Shown here: positions 33,528 through 45,019 of the stretch, in pieces | Position numbering within the stretch: position 1 is the first letter of the stretch | Layout of the letters: each line of letters starts with the position of its first letter | Assembly (NCBI GenBank): GCA_033980235.1 | Contig: CM067075.1 | Location: 5,620,486-5,684,485, forward strand | Direction of reading: 5' to 3' | DNA from: Diadema setosum | Lineage: Eukaryota; Echinodermata; Echinoidea; Diadematoida; Diadematidae | Length of the DNA stretch: 64,000 nucleotides | The notes under the pieces: generated by a model | Database searches by the model: none | What the model was told of the DNA's origin: nothing | Seen by the model: the letters and a program-made list of their open reading frames with translations, nothing else | Program-made: the position numbers and the translations under genes

Positions 33528-34955
33528 CATCGGAAATTTGGTTCATATATAATTTACTCGACAGAGTGACTTATAGGGGCCTACTTATCACTGTCCACGT
33601 ACTCGAACAGTTTTCGCTAAATATACAAGCGGATGTTCACAAGACTGCAAAGAGTAGAATGATTTGCCCCTTAACATGTCAGACTACTACATCTCTTGAA
33701 ATATCTTCAAACGTAAATTAAAGTCATTCCTCTTAAATGATTACTCTCGGTCGACGAATGAGGTCCTCGTCTGCATGTCATTGTCGATCTCGTCAGTGTG
33801 ACTGCATGGGCCGTCCGTTGAGCGGTCTGCCGTCACGCTGTCAGTAGGCCTATTCTCTTCGTCACCATCACTCTCCACTTTGTATCAGTCTGACAGGGCG
33901 CTTCAACACCTCCGATGACACCAGTTGACTATTTGGAGTTTGTAATTGCACTCCAAATTGGCGTAAACCAAAGTTTTGTGCTATCGTGACTCCTAGTTTT
34001 TCCTAATGTCCTGCTGCTCGCCGGTTCAGTCATGACAGTCAGATCCACATCACATTCACAGCGTAGGTCGATGGTGCATTCAGCGTCGATAAAGATTAGT
34101 TGGTTGACTTGGAGGGGGGGGGGCATGATGTACCAAGAAAGGGGAACTCCTGACTTTATCTCTGTGGTCTCCAACTATTCTCAAAGTTCCTCAAAATTCC
34201 AAAATACTCTGCAGCCTTTGCTTCACTACATAGTGTGAAGCCGCTTCCACTGTGCTTGCCACTCTAACTGATTTCTCGGCTGAGACATGTTTTTTTTTTT
34301 TTTTATAACTAATTTACTAACAAACTTCCTTTCCCTAAAGCATTTCTTTGGCTCAATCTTATATTGGGGTGTGGCGTTCACTGGAAATTAATTTCTTACT
34401 GGTCAAATGTTCAATTTGCTCCTCCTATTCGTTTCTGTGAAAACTCAATTTTCTATGATTCATCTCAATTTCTGATTAACTTGCCCACTGTCTTTTAGTT
34501 TCTTCATTCACTTGTTCTCTGTAACCACTGGTAAAGACTTTATTGTTTCTTGGATATCAAAATGATAAACCAAATGAATATTAGTGTCCTTATGGCAACC
34601 AACGTCATCGTTGTTCTGGGTCATTATCCCTGAATTTGTCTTTAGAGTTCCTGTTTGACCCACTCCACTAAACAATAAATGCTAAAATAGAGGGATATAT
34701 TCTGGCAGGAGGGCCACCTTCCAGCTCAGAGGGTCATTTATGTTTGGGGATCAGAGGGCAAAAACAAGTCATCACGTCATTCCCCGTAATTTGGCGCGGG
34801 GCTTTGGGGATGGAGAGTGCTGACCACTAGCGGGGAAAGTAGCCAACATCAAACTCATAAATTCCTATGACCATAGACTTTTCTTGGAAGAGGTGGTTTT
34901 GACACACACACACAAAAGAAAGGAAATAGCTGGAAGGAACATAAACGGTTTCATA
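33528..34955. other. interior of the 13.9-kb element: no gene recognised
   Basis: Small frames only. A G run lies at 34114-34123 and a T run at 34290-34304. No clear repeat boundary or RNA gene is seen. Confidence 0.45.
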
Positions 34956-35507
34956 AGGGCTTTTTACACTTGTAAATTTTTGCTTAGTCCCGTACCAAAG
35001 GTGGGGCTAAGGGGGGGGGGGGGGGGGGGGCTTAGCCCCACCGCTGGTACGGGACTATCCTTAGCCCACTGTTTACACTCGTTTTTGCCAAAGTGGGCTA
35101 GCCCCACCGATAATCCCGTACTATCTGGCCCTGCAAAATAGCAGGGATAGCACCGCAATTGCGGTGCCAAGCAAGTGAGTGTAAACAGAACGAAAAAATA
35201 ATCCGGGGCTAAGCAACGGAGACGAAGTCCGACCCCCACTGACCAATCAGAAACGAGGTAATCAAGTGCTGCCGGTGCGTGCGTGTACGTGTACAGTGCA
35301 CAGCGTAATCATGAATATTAATGTGGTTTGGAAAGTCCGGGGCTAAGAAATACGAGTGTAAAAAGGTCAGTTTTCTCCTTAGCCCCGGACAAGAGATAGT
35401 ACGGGACTGATTGGCCAGTGTAAAAAGCTGAAACAATTGATACGGGACTAACGATAGTCCTGGGTCAGAGAAAGTCCGGGTTAAGAAACACAAGTGTAAA
35501 AAGGGCT
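34956..35507. mobile_element. 540-bp MITE with 6-bp AGGGCT target duplication
   Basis: The terminal inverted repeats are TTTTACACTTGT (34962-34973) and ACAAGTGTAAAA (35490-35501). AGGGCT flanks them at 34956-34961 and 35502-35507. Inside, GTCCCGTACC, GGGGCTAAG and their complements recur, and a G run of about 20 lies at 35011-35030 between GGGGCTAA and TTAGCCCC. There is no coding capacity. A 6-bp duplication is uncommon; Dada-like elements and Polintons make 6-bp duplications. Confidence 0.8.
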
Positions 35508-35689
35508 GTAGACTCCAAGAAGGGGAAAAGACTGAGCATATATTGACCTCACAGGGTGTCTAGGAAAATTACTGCAGTGTTGTTTTCCTTTACTCTCTAT
35601 CCTATTCTATTCTATTCTATTATATTTTATTCTTTATTATAAACACGTGCTAGTAGCCATCTGGGCTACAATTGTGTTTGTTTTGTACA

Positions 35690-36330
35690 CCCTCTAAAGG
35701 TCACCAGAGGTCAGAGGTAGAGCCTTATCTGTGCTTTTTGGAATATGAAGACAATTTCTTGTAAAACAGGTATATGCTTGTTTTGTACATCTTAACCGTG
35801 TTTATCATTAACTAATGACACTACAGATCAATATTATGATATTTTGAGGTCATTGACCTCTAAAAGGTCACCAGAGGTCAGAGTTAGAAACCTGTCTTTG
35901 CTCTTTGGAATATGAAGACAGTTTCATTGCAAAACAGATATGCTTGTTTTGCACATCTTAACCATGTTTATCATTAACTAATAACATCACAGATCAATAT
36001 TATGGCATTTTAAGGTCATTGACCTCTAAAGGTCATCAGAGGTCAAAGGTAGAAACCTGTCAATGCCCTGTGGAATCAGAAGATTTGTAGTACAAATGCA
36101 TATTTCGTGCAGCGCAACCAAGATCTAAGCCTGTCATTCACAAATGCCTCCAAACATCAATATTCTGATATTTAAAGTTCATTGACCTCTGGAGGTCATC
36201 AGAGGTCAAATCAGACTTACCTCCCGATCTTAAAATGAATCTTATGGTATGTACTAACACTGGTGAAAGTTTCATACTTTAGTCAAATTTTGCACAATTC
36301 TCGTGATTTTGAGGGCTTAACCGCTCTACT
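35690..36330. repeat. right array of about 165-bp units, inverted relative to the left array
   Basis: About four units with cores such as AGGTCACCAGAGGTCAGAGG and AGGTCATCAGAGGTCA, with GGTCATTGACCTCT before them. The minus strand reads like the array at 25795-26640. It ends at 36330 with the shared GCTCTACTAT segment. Confidence 0.8.
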
Positions 36331-36479
36331 ATAAAAACTGCATTTTATGATGAAAACTATGGAAGTAGTATGCATTTCCTTTAGTCAAAAGGAAATGGTT
36401 TGTAGTATCAAAACACTATTTGTCTATGCAAATACCACCTAATTAGCATATTGTGCATATTAATACCCGAATGTACCAG

Positions 36480-37080
36480 AAGTCAATGGTCAAGGTCGAC
36501 TTAAGAACTCCATATTGTATCAGTTTACGCGATAACTCAAGAATGGATTATGCAAATTTCACCAAACCTGGTCCCAAGGTGACGTATAATGGGGCAAGTG
36601 ATTAAGCAGTTTTTAAGTGAAATCGGCAAGAGGTCAAAGGTCAAAAGTTCAAGGTCAATGCTAAAATTTCATTATTTTCCCCATATCTATGCAATGTCTG
36701 AAGGTACTTTCTTCAAACTTAGTGACTGAATACAATGTACTACCAAAATAAGATTCTCCAGAGAGTTTCAGGTCAAGAGGTCAAAGGTCAAAGTTCAGGT
36801 GAAAATGTTAAAATTTCACTTTTTTTCTCTGTATCTCGCAAATGGTTCAAGGTGTCTTCATGGAACTTGGTGCTGACAAGGATTTTGTAGGGAATTTAGG
36901 GGTCATTTGTCAAAGGTCAGGGGTCAAAGATCAAGGTAAATTGGGCCCTCAAAATTTCACTATTTCCCTCATGTTTTTGCAATGCTTGTAGGATTTTTTA
37001 AACTTAATATATACATGTATTACCTAATGGATATTCTGTGGGAAATTTCCTGCCAATATGTCAAAGCGCTGATGAAAGTG
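36480..37080. repeat. about 145-bp units with AGGTCAAAGGTCA sites
   Basis: Three units begin near 36630, 36777 and 36910. Two perfect AGGTCAAAGGTCA sites (AGGTCA direct repeats with a 1-base spacer) lie at 36631-36643 and 36778-36790; related forms follow at about 36910-36940. Each is followed by AAATTTCA...CCTCAT or similar. This part of the right arm has no counterpart in the left arm. Confidence 0.75.
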
Positions 37081-38465
37081 CTGTATTTCACTTTTTCTTT
37101 CATATCTTGAATGTGAATCAAGGTATCATGAAACTTAGTAAGTACATATTTGCGATGTTCTACCTGACAGTGATACCTTTGTTGATTATCGAAAAAATGT
37201 TAAGCCCTCCCCTCTCAGGTGTTTTTGTTTCTTCTTGATAAGTAGGAAAGGACATGGAATTCAGAGACATGGTATAATCATTACCATCATTACATTTTAA
37301 TGTATGGGTCGCATGAAAGTTAATTTTGATGCACACATGTAACCTCTGACATTCTTACCTTTTACACTTCTACCTGTGTATTTCTTTTAATTTAACCTCT
37401 GACATTTTTACACTAAACCAGTTAACATAATTATTTTTTTGGAAGAAGCTTCAAGATCATGTAGGTCATGATCATCTATACAGGTATTAGCTGATATGTG
37501 GTGGAATATAACATTCTTTGGACCGCCAGGGAGTTACATTATTTCGAGGGAAAACAATCACAACCAGGGAGAATATGACATTTACGATTCTCGTAAACAG
37601 TAGCCTGTGACGATCTGTTGACAAATCACATCCTAGTAATTGTAAAAGCCATCGAATATACTCTTTTATGGCTGTGAACATGTTATTTCTGCTTTGATTT
37701 ATGGTGGAAATTGACTGATTTTAAGACAGAGACTGAGATTATTTGACTTAAAGTATTATATCTCCTATATTGTTCACAAGACAATTTTTGCATATTATTG
37801 CCTTATCAGAATGTTATTGTATATACATTTCCTAGCATAGTTTCCATGCCATAGCAGCTCAAAGTATTTTGAGTTAACATTTTTTTTTTTCCAGAAACAG
37901 ACTTTGTTTCTAACTCAAGCTTGTAAGTTCTTAATGTGTGCAGATACCCTTGCATCCACATAATTTGCACAAGTTTATAATCTGTTTGATGTAAAAAGCC
38001 TCTTATTCGCTTGATTGCCTACAAAATACAATGGAAATCAAAATTTACACTTTCACTATGGTAGTATATTTTGTAATGATTTTCTAAACATGACCTCAGT
38101 TGTGTACTGTTTGCAAGGGAAAAACAGTCCTTTTGTAAGCAATATTCCGATTTGCATCTGTTCATAATTATGTAGGCCCTACTCTCAGATTTGCATAATC
38201 ATATTTCAAGAGTGTCACTATCGATTGCTATTTTTCCCCTCCTGCAAAGCATTTATGCAATGAGGGAAAATTGATAGCAAAAATTATTTCAAAGATCAAT
38301 ATGTTTCGAAATTTCACGTCTGGTGTACTTATTCACATAATTTATGCATAAAATGCCTAAGTTAATTAAATAATATGGAAACAATTTAAGCAACTGAAAA
38401 GTGTTGTTGTGAGAATATTGTCTTATTCTATTAGCTTTTGGATGTTAAGTTCAAAGCGATTTAAG
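37081..38465. other. right arm segment absent from the left arm, no gene
   Basis: AT-rich, with short frames only. Together with 36331-37080 it makes the right arm about 2 kb longer than the left between the outer arm and the 165-bp array. That is either an insertion here or a deletion on the left. Confidence 0.5.
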
Positions 38466-38996
38466 ACATGCCACATTAAGGCTTTTTGTTTGTTCTGATT
38501 ATCTACAGATGCGTAGGTATTGATATGCATATTATGCAAATAACAGGTTGTTTGCGTAGAGACAGTTTGTCTCTTCAGATGAATCATTTACTTTTGACCC
38601 AAGGGACATCCATCCCAGGTTCAAACTTTGTACTACAAGATCCATTGCTTAATAGTTTAGAAATTCTCTCAAAAATGCAGATTTTTGCACAATAACTTGC
38701 GTATTTATGCAAATTTTATGTTTATTTACATAGGTATGAAATCAATTTTTGCAGGAATTGTTTTCACTTACTCTATAGAATAATTCTAACAAATTAGGTA
38801 TTTCTGCTGGATGCACATACATTTTTAAATAATTTTTTAATGTATTTTTGCATAAATTATGCAAATTAAGGCTTATTTGCATAGATACAGATTGTCTCTT
38901 TAGATAAAAATTTTTCAATTGCCCTAGGGAACATCTGTACCAAGTAGGACATTTGTACTATAAAATGCAGCGTTTACCCCCTTAGCAAGTCTACTA
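38466..38996. repeat. outer inverted arm, right
   Basis: The reverse complement of 25084-25620 with scattered substitutions. It ends at the TTA target duplication (38997-38999). Confidence 0.85.
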
Positions 38997-39010
38997 TTAC
39001 ATTCTTTCTG

Positions 39011-39787
39011 CTAAACATGAGAATTCTGTGTGTCGCCACAAATGAAAAATATGGGTAAATGGTCAGAGATATCACTAAACAAAAGACCAGATTTCGAATA
39101 ATCTGTGTCAATATTCGTAAAAATGTTATCGATCAACGTTGATGAAGTGACAGTAATTCTCGAAGGCTTAACAATTGTAATATTACAAAAATTTTCTTGC
39201 AGAATATTGCAAAATTTATTTCTAAGAATGTGCTCTTCTTTCAAGAGATCAATGTTAAAATCACCTATAATATATACATCTTTGTTTTCTTGATTAATCA
39301 GCTCTAATAAGACATCAAAATTATCCAAAAATTAATTACTATCTGTATGAGGGGGCCTGTACATTACACAAAGTATTATATTTTTTCTATTATACATATT
39401 AATTTCAACACATGTGCAATCAAATTCATTTCCATTGTACATCAAATCAGGCCTTTCTGTATACGATAATATGTGTGATAGGAACAGGGCGACTCCGCCT
39501 CCTCGTCCGCATTTTCTATCAGAACGGACAACAGAATACCCATCAATGTCATATAAAGGGGGAGATTTGTCGTTAAGCCATGTTTCTGTGATGCCAATAG
39601 CAGAAAATTTCATATTTATCGTAGACAATAATAACTGCATATTTTCAAAATTTCTTGACAGACTGCGGGCATTGACATGTAGTAAACTGAAAGAGTGCTC
39701 ATTATAAATAAATTCTGAATTGAACTCGTCAGGCAAATAATATCGACACTGGACATTTTTATCTAAACATGGATTAAATTCATCCAT
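39011..39787 (-). pseudogene. LINE-5 ORF2, endonuclease part
   Basis: One frame with a single internal TAA (39332-39334). The first part (39787-39335) reads LLHVNARSLSRNFENM, GITETWLND, GGGVALFLS and VMYRPPHTD. The second part (39331-39011) reads YIIGDFNIDLL, PSRITVTSSTLIDNIF and the catalytic SDH (ISDHLPIFF). It ends at a TAG (39011-39013), just before the insertion at 38996. The domain looks complete apart from these two stops. Confidence 0.88.
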
Positions 39788-40265
39788 ATTTCAAAGGAGG
39801 ACAACATATGGACCATGACGTTACCATCAGCATTTGTTTAAAAGTTGCCGAAAGCAGACAAGAAGAGAAGGAAGGAATATAGCAAGTCATACAGAGTGTA
39901 AATTGTTTACGAAGTACTCTCAAGAGTAGTGGCCGCATCGGACAGGTGAGATGTCACAGTAAAGATCATTGCTACTTCAACTCTCCCTGTACATTATATA
40001 AAATAAAGTCAAAATATCTTTGGAAATATTCTATTAACATTGGTAAGCCTGTACACAGCATGATATTTGATTACACAAGAACACATGGATATTCATATTT
40101 GCCGTGGTGCAGACTTAGAGGTCGTCAGAGAAAGAAAGGCAGAGAGGAGGATGATCGGAGAAAAAGAGAAATAGACATAAAGAAACATGATTGTGACGTA
40201 ATGAATTAAACAAGAGATATTGAGAAGCATTATTATAGTACATACACGCTGGAGACTGTAGTGAC
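39788..40265 (-). other. LINE-5 spacer between ORF1 and ORF2
   Basis: No coding features. Purine-rich on the plus strand near 40120-40200. Confidence 0.5.
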
Positions 40266-41229
40266 CTAACTGGAGGAAAGGAAGATGTGCGGGACTCCAG
40301 TTCGGTTCCTCCATTTCCCGGCAAAGAAGCGAAGCTTCACACCGTTCTTGTACAGCTCCTGAACGGCTGTGGACCATTTCCTCTTCTCAGCCAGATCGTC
40401 AGCTGTGAGATTGTCTGTCATGAAGTGCGCTTCCTTCGCGAGCTTCAGACGCTGATTCTTCATGATGTCGACTTTCTCGCAGTATGACAGGGTTTTGAAG
40501 AGGATGTGTCTGGGCCGATCCTTTGAGGCTTTTCCATCACGGTGCGCTCTTTCTACCTTGATGTCAAGGCCAAACTTCTCCTTCGTGATGTTCTCGACGA
40601 GAGCTGTGCAGTCCTCGTCGGCATTGGTGGACTCGGGTATACCCACGATGCGAATGTTGTTCCTCCGTGAGAACCTTTCACTCTTGTTGATGGCTAGCCT
40701 GAGTTGTGCCTCTCCACTTCTGATCGTAGCGTACTGACCTCTTTTTCCAGCTCGCCCATTCTTTTCTCCAGCTGCAGATTCCTGTTCTCGACCTCCGTCA
40801 CTCTCCTGCTTTCAAACTCGATAGGCTGTCCCAGATGTGTCTCCACCTGTTTGATGTTTTCAATCAAGGAATCCACCGCTTTCTTTATCATTCGTTCGAA
40901 CTTTTCTGTTGCTTCGTAGCGGGCAAGTAGCGGGCAATTCCTTCAGGTGAAGTTACGTCATCCCTTTTGTCATAGAGATCTCTCGACATGTCGGGCATGT
41001 CGTGGGTATCGGATGGCACGGGTGCTGCGGCCGCTGCTGTTGAAGTGGTCTCGGAGTGGTGGTTTACCCGGGGTGGGCTGGCGGGTTGAGCTGCGGAAGC
41101 CCGTCTCCTTGGTGGCGGCGTAGAATTCTTCGGAGAAGGGAGAGTGGCGCCACGGTTTTCCACCCCAGAATCACATTTCCTGTCTTGTTTTACCTTCCTT
41201 GGCAGCACCTTCCTTGTCTGGGTACTCAT
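40266..41229 (-). pseudogene. LINE-5 ORF1: coiled-coil, RRM-like protein in three frames
   Basis: Frame one (41229-40888) is a basic, Pro/Ser/Ala-rich N-terminus (TPPPRRRASAAQPASPP). Frame two (40891-40694) is a coiled coil (VENRNLQLEKRMGELEKEV). Frame three (40646-40266) starts with GIPESTNADEDC and has KVERAHRDGK, DRPRHILFKTLSYCEK, FMTDNLTADDL and a GVKLRFFAGKW end. This is the order of an L1 ORF1p-type protein. Frameshifts near 40890 and 40680 break it. Confidence 0.8.
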
Positions 41230-41355
41230 TACGAGGTCTTAGTAGAGCAGGAGATGTCAAAAACAGTGTCCAAAGATAAGTATCCAAGTGAAATTCGGGA
41301 GAGATGATAAAGTGACGTGTTACTCGCTTGCGGCCATTGTTCATAGTATGTCAAA

Positions 41356-41674
41356 ATAAGCAGGTATGAGAAAGTGCTTCAAAATTGCCAAATACTGAGA
41401 CCAACAAGTAAGAAGGAAAAGTCAGAGACGAAATGATTTGATAAAATGTCGAAATGGTCATAAAATGTGACAGTACGTGTATGTGGAACAAATAGATAGG
41501 GCTTCAGACACCACGTACTGTGACTAAGTGCACTTTTAGTCTAACATGTCTTGCAATATTGAATTGAGCCAAAAACATGATATTTTCATGACTCCATACA
41601 TTTATGAAATTGTTATATTTAGCAAATGGGTACACCTGCCTCTTTTTTTATAGATAAATAAAATTTGACCCTGA
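41356..41674. other. right copy of the LINE-5 flanking repeat, then unassigned DNA
   Basis: 41356-41389 repeats 22307-22340. The rest, up to the LTR element, shows no gene. Confidence 0.6.
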
Positions 41675-41678
41675 ATAG

Positions 41679-42297
41679 TGTCACAAAATTGCCTAGAGCA
41701 CCCCTCTCACTGTATGGATCAGTCCAGGGTTGTGCACTGGAGTGTGCACTGGAGTGTGTACTGTACTGTAGTCATAGGTCATGTGTTAAAGTACACGGGT
41801 CATGAGTGTGTGTGTGCCTGACCCAGTGTCAGGTCAGTATAAAGTTAAGTGATGTGCACTTAACTTGGCAGTGGGCAGTCAGTCAGTTGTTGAGTGTGTC
41901 CGGGGATTGCTGTGGGGTACGTGAAGACTAAATCCTGCCACGGTGCTGTTTTGGCTGCAATACTCTGTTACTGTACTTCTCTCTTGCTATGCTCTGTACT
42001 GGTACTTGAATCGACATACACTGCAGCTGTATTGGAGTTGATCCTCCGTGATTAAACACATCGGAACGGTATGTACCCTGACTGTTGACTCATTTTGTGA
42101 TGTCTTGGCCTACATAATAAGTGCATGTAGTGGGTGCTCATTGTAGGTGGTTGCTCTGATGAGCGAGGGTGTGACTGTGAGGTGACCATGAATGAGTGAG
42201 CGATGAGCTGAGGTGCCTGCCAGCCATATACTTTGGCGAGTATCCCGATTGAGTGAATGAAAATACTCAGTAATAACAAAGAGGCAAATTTGTTACA
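41679..42297 (+). repeat. 5' LTR
   Basis: TGTCACAAAATTGCC at the start and GGCAAATTTGTTACA at the end form an imperfect inverted pair. A TATAAA box at 41838-41843 is a candidate promoter element, downstream of repeated GTGCACTGGAGTGT words. Confidence 0.95.
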
Positions 42298-42299
42298 AA

Positions 42300-42317
42300 T
42301 GGTGGCAGTGGTGGGAT
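42300..42317 (+). promoter_or_regulatory. candidate primer-binding site
   Basis: TGGTGGCAGTGGTGGGAT begins two bases after the 5' LTR. A TGG start complementary to a tRNA CCA end is the expected form. The tRNA was not identified. Confidence 0.6.
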
Positions 42318-43250
42318 CTGGCCGGCATTTGAGTCGCTCTCACTCATGAGTCTATCCTCGCAATAAGAGCGGGTATATTTCAACTCAGATATGAAGCAAT
42401 AGTTGCTCAGAGGTGATGTTGAAACATAATGTTCAACTCAGATATGAAGCACTAGAACTAGTTGCTCAGAAGTGAAGTTGAAACGTAATTGAAAGCCTTC
42501 AATCAATGCATGTCATGATGTGATACAGGCTGTATAACAATGAGTGGCACTACGGTATAGTGAAAAGCAGGTGCTCAGAATTGAGATGCACCCAGAAATA
42601 GCTCAGACACTGAATGCTATACAAAATTCACAAGCAAGTGTGACCCGTTAGCATGTACCTGACAAGTACACGTAAAGCATAGCATATGCTCGTGTCAGTG
42701 AGTTAGTGTTGCTCATGAGTTAGTAATAGTGTTGCTCATGAGATAGTGTTGCTCATGAGTTAATGTTGCTCATGAGTTATGAGTTAATAGTGTGCTCGTG
42801 AGTATAACCTAGCTGCTCGTGAGTTGGACTTGCTCGCAAGTTCGTTCGTGAGTGCACCATGCTCGTAGGCCTATGTGAGTCGTGAGCATGCACTGAATAT
42901 GTTGTAGTACTGCAGGTGGTAGTCAGTAATTTAAAGGGAATGGTAGTCTGTATTGGGTTATATCTGCAGAGATATCAGATCAGTTTACTGATACACAGTT
43001 GAAAAAAAAATGGCTCAATGGGGATGAACACATGAGAAAGTGTTGTTTGTGTTGAGTCTGGAAATAAGACCATAACAAATTCAGAGAACTGTGATAAGCT
43101 CAGACACTGATGCATTTCATCATGATTTATGGCTGTTTCCGCATGTAATAGTTTCTGACAAATTATCTCAAAATTCTGACGATCTGCTGGTTTTGGGTCG
43201 AAATAAAGACTGACTCTGGAAACAACGAAAATGGAAAGTCCTGAAGAAAG
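42318..43250 (+). other. LTR element leader with short repeats
   Basis: Noncoding. About 42690-42880 repeats TTGCTCATGAGTTA and similar GCTCGTGAGT words many times. About 42420-42500 repeats ATGTTCAACTCAGATATGAAGC-type words (shared core CTCAGATATGAAGCA). Confidence 0.6.
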
Positions 43251-43975
43251 GGATACTGGAGGTAGAGAGAGGGATTGCGAAGCTGAGGGAGGCACTTAGC
43301 CGTTCTAGGATGGACAAGGAACTACTCGAGTGGGAAATGGCTCAAGTAGAAGATCCAAGAATGGAACGACAGGAGGATGCTAGTAACTCTCGGGCAAATC
43401 TCTGCACAAGAGAAACTCCAACTCGAGCAAAGGAATTTCCACAGAAATTTCGTGAAGTCGATTCTGAAATTAGATTCAAGTTGCCTCACCGTAAACAGGT
43501 GAATGAGACAGGCTACATGTCGATGGAACCAACAACCCAGACACCAATAAATTTAGGGACCAAATTTTGCAACACACCCAAGGCCGAGCATGACATTTGG
43601 CATGTCAACACCGATAGTGGCAAACACAGTGAATGCACGGCCCCTGATTCCAGAAAACAGGAACATGCCAGCTAGCAACACAGCAGAACACACCCCAATG
43701 CAGAGACAGAGCAAACAATCATCTCCAGTGGGTTATGGGCAAGCACATGGATACCATGTCAGTGATGTCGGCGTACCTCTACCCCACACACCATACCCAG
43801 GAGTGCATCAGAGACCATTGCTAGTACCAGATAGATACAATGGTGAATCATCGTGGAACGAATACGAGCAGCACTTTAAGGCTTGTATCGAAGTTAACGG
43901 CTGGAATGACTTCCAAGCAGCAACATTTCTGGCAGCAAGTCTTCAAGGAAGGGCACTGAGAGCCAGCATGTAGTA
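43251..43975 (+). pseudogene. gag-like region of the LTR element, frameshifted
   Basis: The N-terminal part is open from about 43255 (with a Met at 43310) to 43675 and is hydrophilic. The frame then changes to 43590-43973, which contains PDRYNGESSWNEYEQHF and EVNGWNDFQAATFLAASLQG, the conserved capsid start of Gypsy-type gag proteins. The stop at 43971-43973 truncates the rest. No zinc knuckle is seen. Gag would form the particle that packages element RNA. Confidence 0.75.
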
Positions 43976-44329
43976 TATGACACCCTTCGTGTGCAGCATG
44001 ACTCATACAGTGAGTTGGTAAGACTGCCGAGTAATCACTTGTTATTATATTATGGAAGATTTGAGGAAAGACCTTACAAGAAAACAACAAGAATCCTGAA
44101 ATAAATGCAGCATAGCTGAGTATAACATTAGAATACAATTTTGACCTGGGAAGAACATGGCAATTTGGATGGGCTATCCAGTTAACACCAGAGACAGAGC
44201 GGCCAAGAGTAAATGGTAAAGCATACTAGAGATACTGACAGTCTTATAATTACCGAGTAAAGGTGAGGAGGCAGATGGTCAGGGGTATAGCAGCCCAAAT
44301 TTTCTCTGTGGTGGCCGGATACAAGTGCT

Positions 44330-44890
44330 AAAGAGATGTTCAGGTAGAAGATGACATGGAGGAGTGGCTTGTAGAAGCCAAGGAAGACAATCAGATGTGA
44401 CCAGAGTGGTCGGGCATTTCGCACGTGTTGATGTCAGCCAAGACATATTGGTCCCGGCGGGAACAGCTGGAAATGCATAAGGGCGTATTGCATGAGTAGA
44501 CATTGGGAGGCAGAGTAAAGGAAATCTCTGCGGAGGCATGTTGTATTGCCATTGAAACTCCAGAACAATGCCTAGGTGTAGCCGAGGTGCATGCTGGTCC
44601 AAGGGATGGATAACAATATGGGCTGAAAAAGATGTTAGCTGAGTATATAGGCTAGGTTTTACTAGCCAGGAATTACAGCTGATGAGGTGCGTACAAGTAT
44701 CGGAAGGTGTGAGTTGGGTGAGCGGAGCAAGTCTCCCCCAAAGAAGGAATTGGTACCTTTGGGTATATCTCACAAGCTACATTCTGATCAAGGGACCAAG
44801 TTAAGTCACAGTTGTCTGCAGATAATTATGTCTCTTCTACTTTCAGCAAGAAAGCCAAGAGTGATGATTAATCCAAAGCCTCATTCTTCC
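44330..44890 (+). pseudogene. decayed integrase-like segment upstream of the main integrase
   Basis: Its DNA aligns in order with parts of 45140-45910. For example, GACATATTGG with neighbours, AGGTTTTACT...ACAGCTGATG (about 44655-44680 against 45482-45510), a KSPPKK-encoding stretch (44729-44746), and an HSDQG-encoding stretch near 44781. Stops and gaps are numerous. It is a second, older integrase copy, by duplication or nested insertion. Confidence 0.6.
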
Positions 44891-45019
44891 CATCAAGCCA
44901 AACAGATTTCCACTGTGCAAGAGGGCAAGGCACATCTGCTACATGGTCATGACAGAGGAGATCAAGAACATGATCTGAGCCGGCATGAGCAGGTCGCAAA
45001 CATGCAAATGCACATGGGC

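Larger units (their letters stand above)
25084..38996. mobile_element. 13.9-kb terminal-inverted-repeat element with TTA target duplication
   Basis: The ends read TAGTAGRCTTGCTAAGGG inward (left at 25084, right on the minus strand from 38996), flanked by TTA (25081-25083 and 38997-38999). The outer inverted arms are about 530 bp and nearly 90% alike by eye. Further in are inverted arrays of about 165-bp units. A 3-bp TTA duplication fits the PIF/Harbinger superfamily, but no transposase or other element gene is visible. It could be a very large nonautonomous element or a foldback (TU-like) element. It contains at least three further insertions. Confidence 0.75.
22341..41355 (-). mobile_element. 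LINE-5: full-length CR1-group LINE split by a 13.9-kb insertion
   Basis: Minus-strand order is 5' end near 41355, ORF1 (41229-40266, broken), endonuclease (39787-39011), the insertion at 38996-25084, reverse transcriptase (25080-22925), a 3' UTR of about 520 bases, and a (CAAAT)n-like tail at 22354-22402. Without the insert the LINE is about 5.1 kb, a normal full length. Direct repeats of about 34 bp flank it. Removing the insert with one TTA copy puts the endonuclease and linker frames back in phase, which shows the two halves are one element. Confidence 0.85.

Noticed and set aside
25084..38996. Polinton/Maverick interpretation of the 13.9-kb element
   Set aside because: The size fits, but Polintons make 6-bp duplications and encode DNA polymerase B, integrase and ATPase; the duplication here is TTA and none of these proteins is seen.
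44279..44773. 164-residue minus frame in the LTR element
   Set aside because: Antisense to decayed integrase-like sequence; no features.
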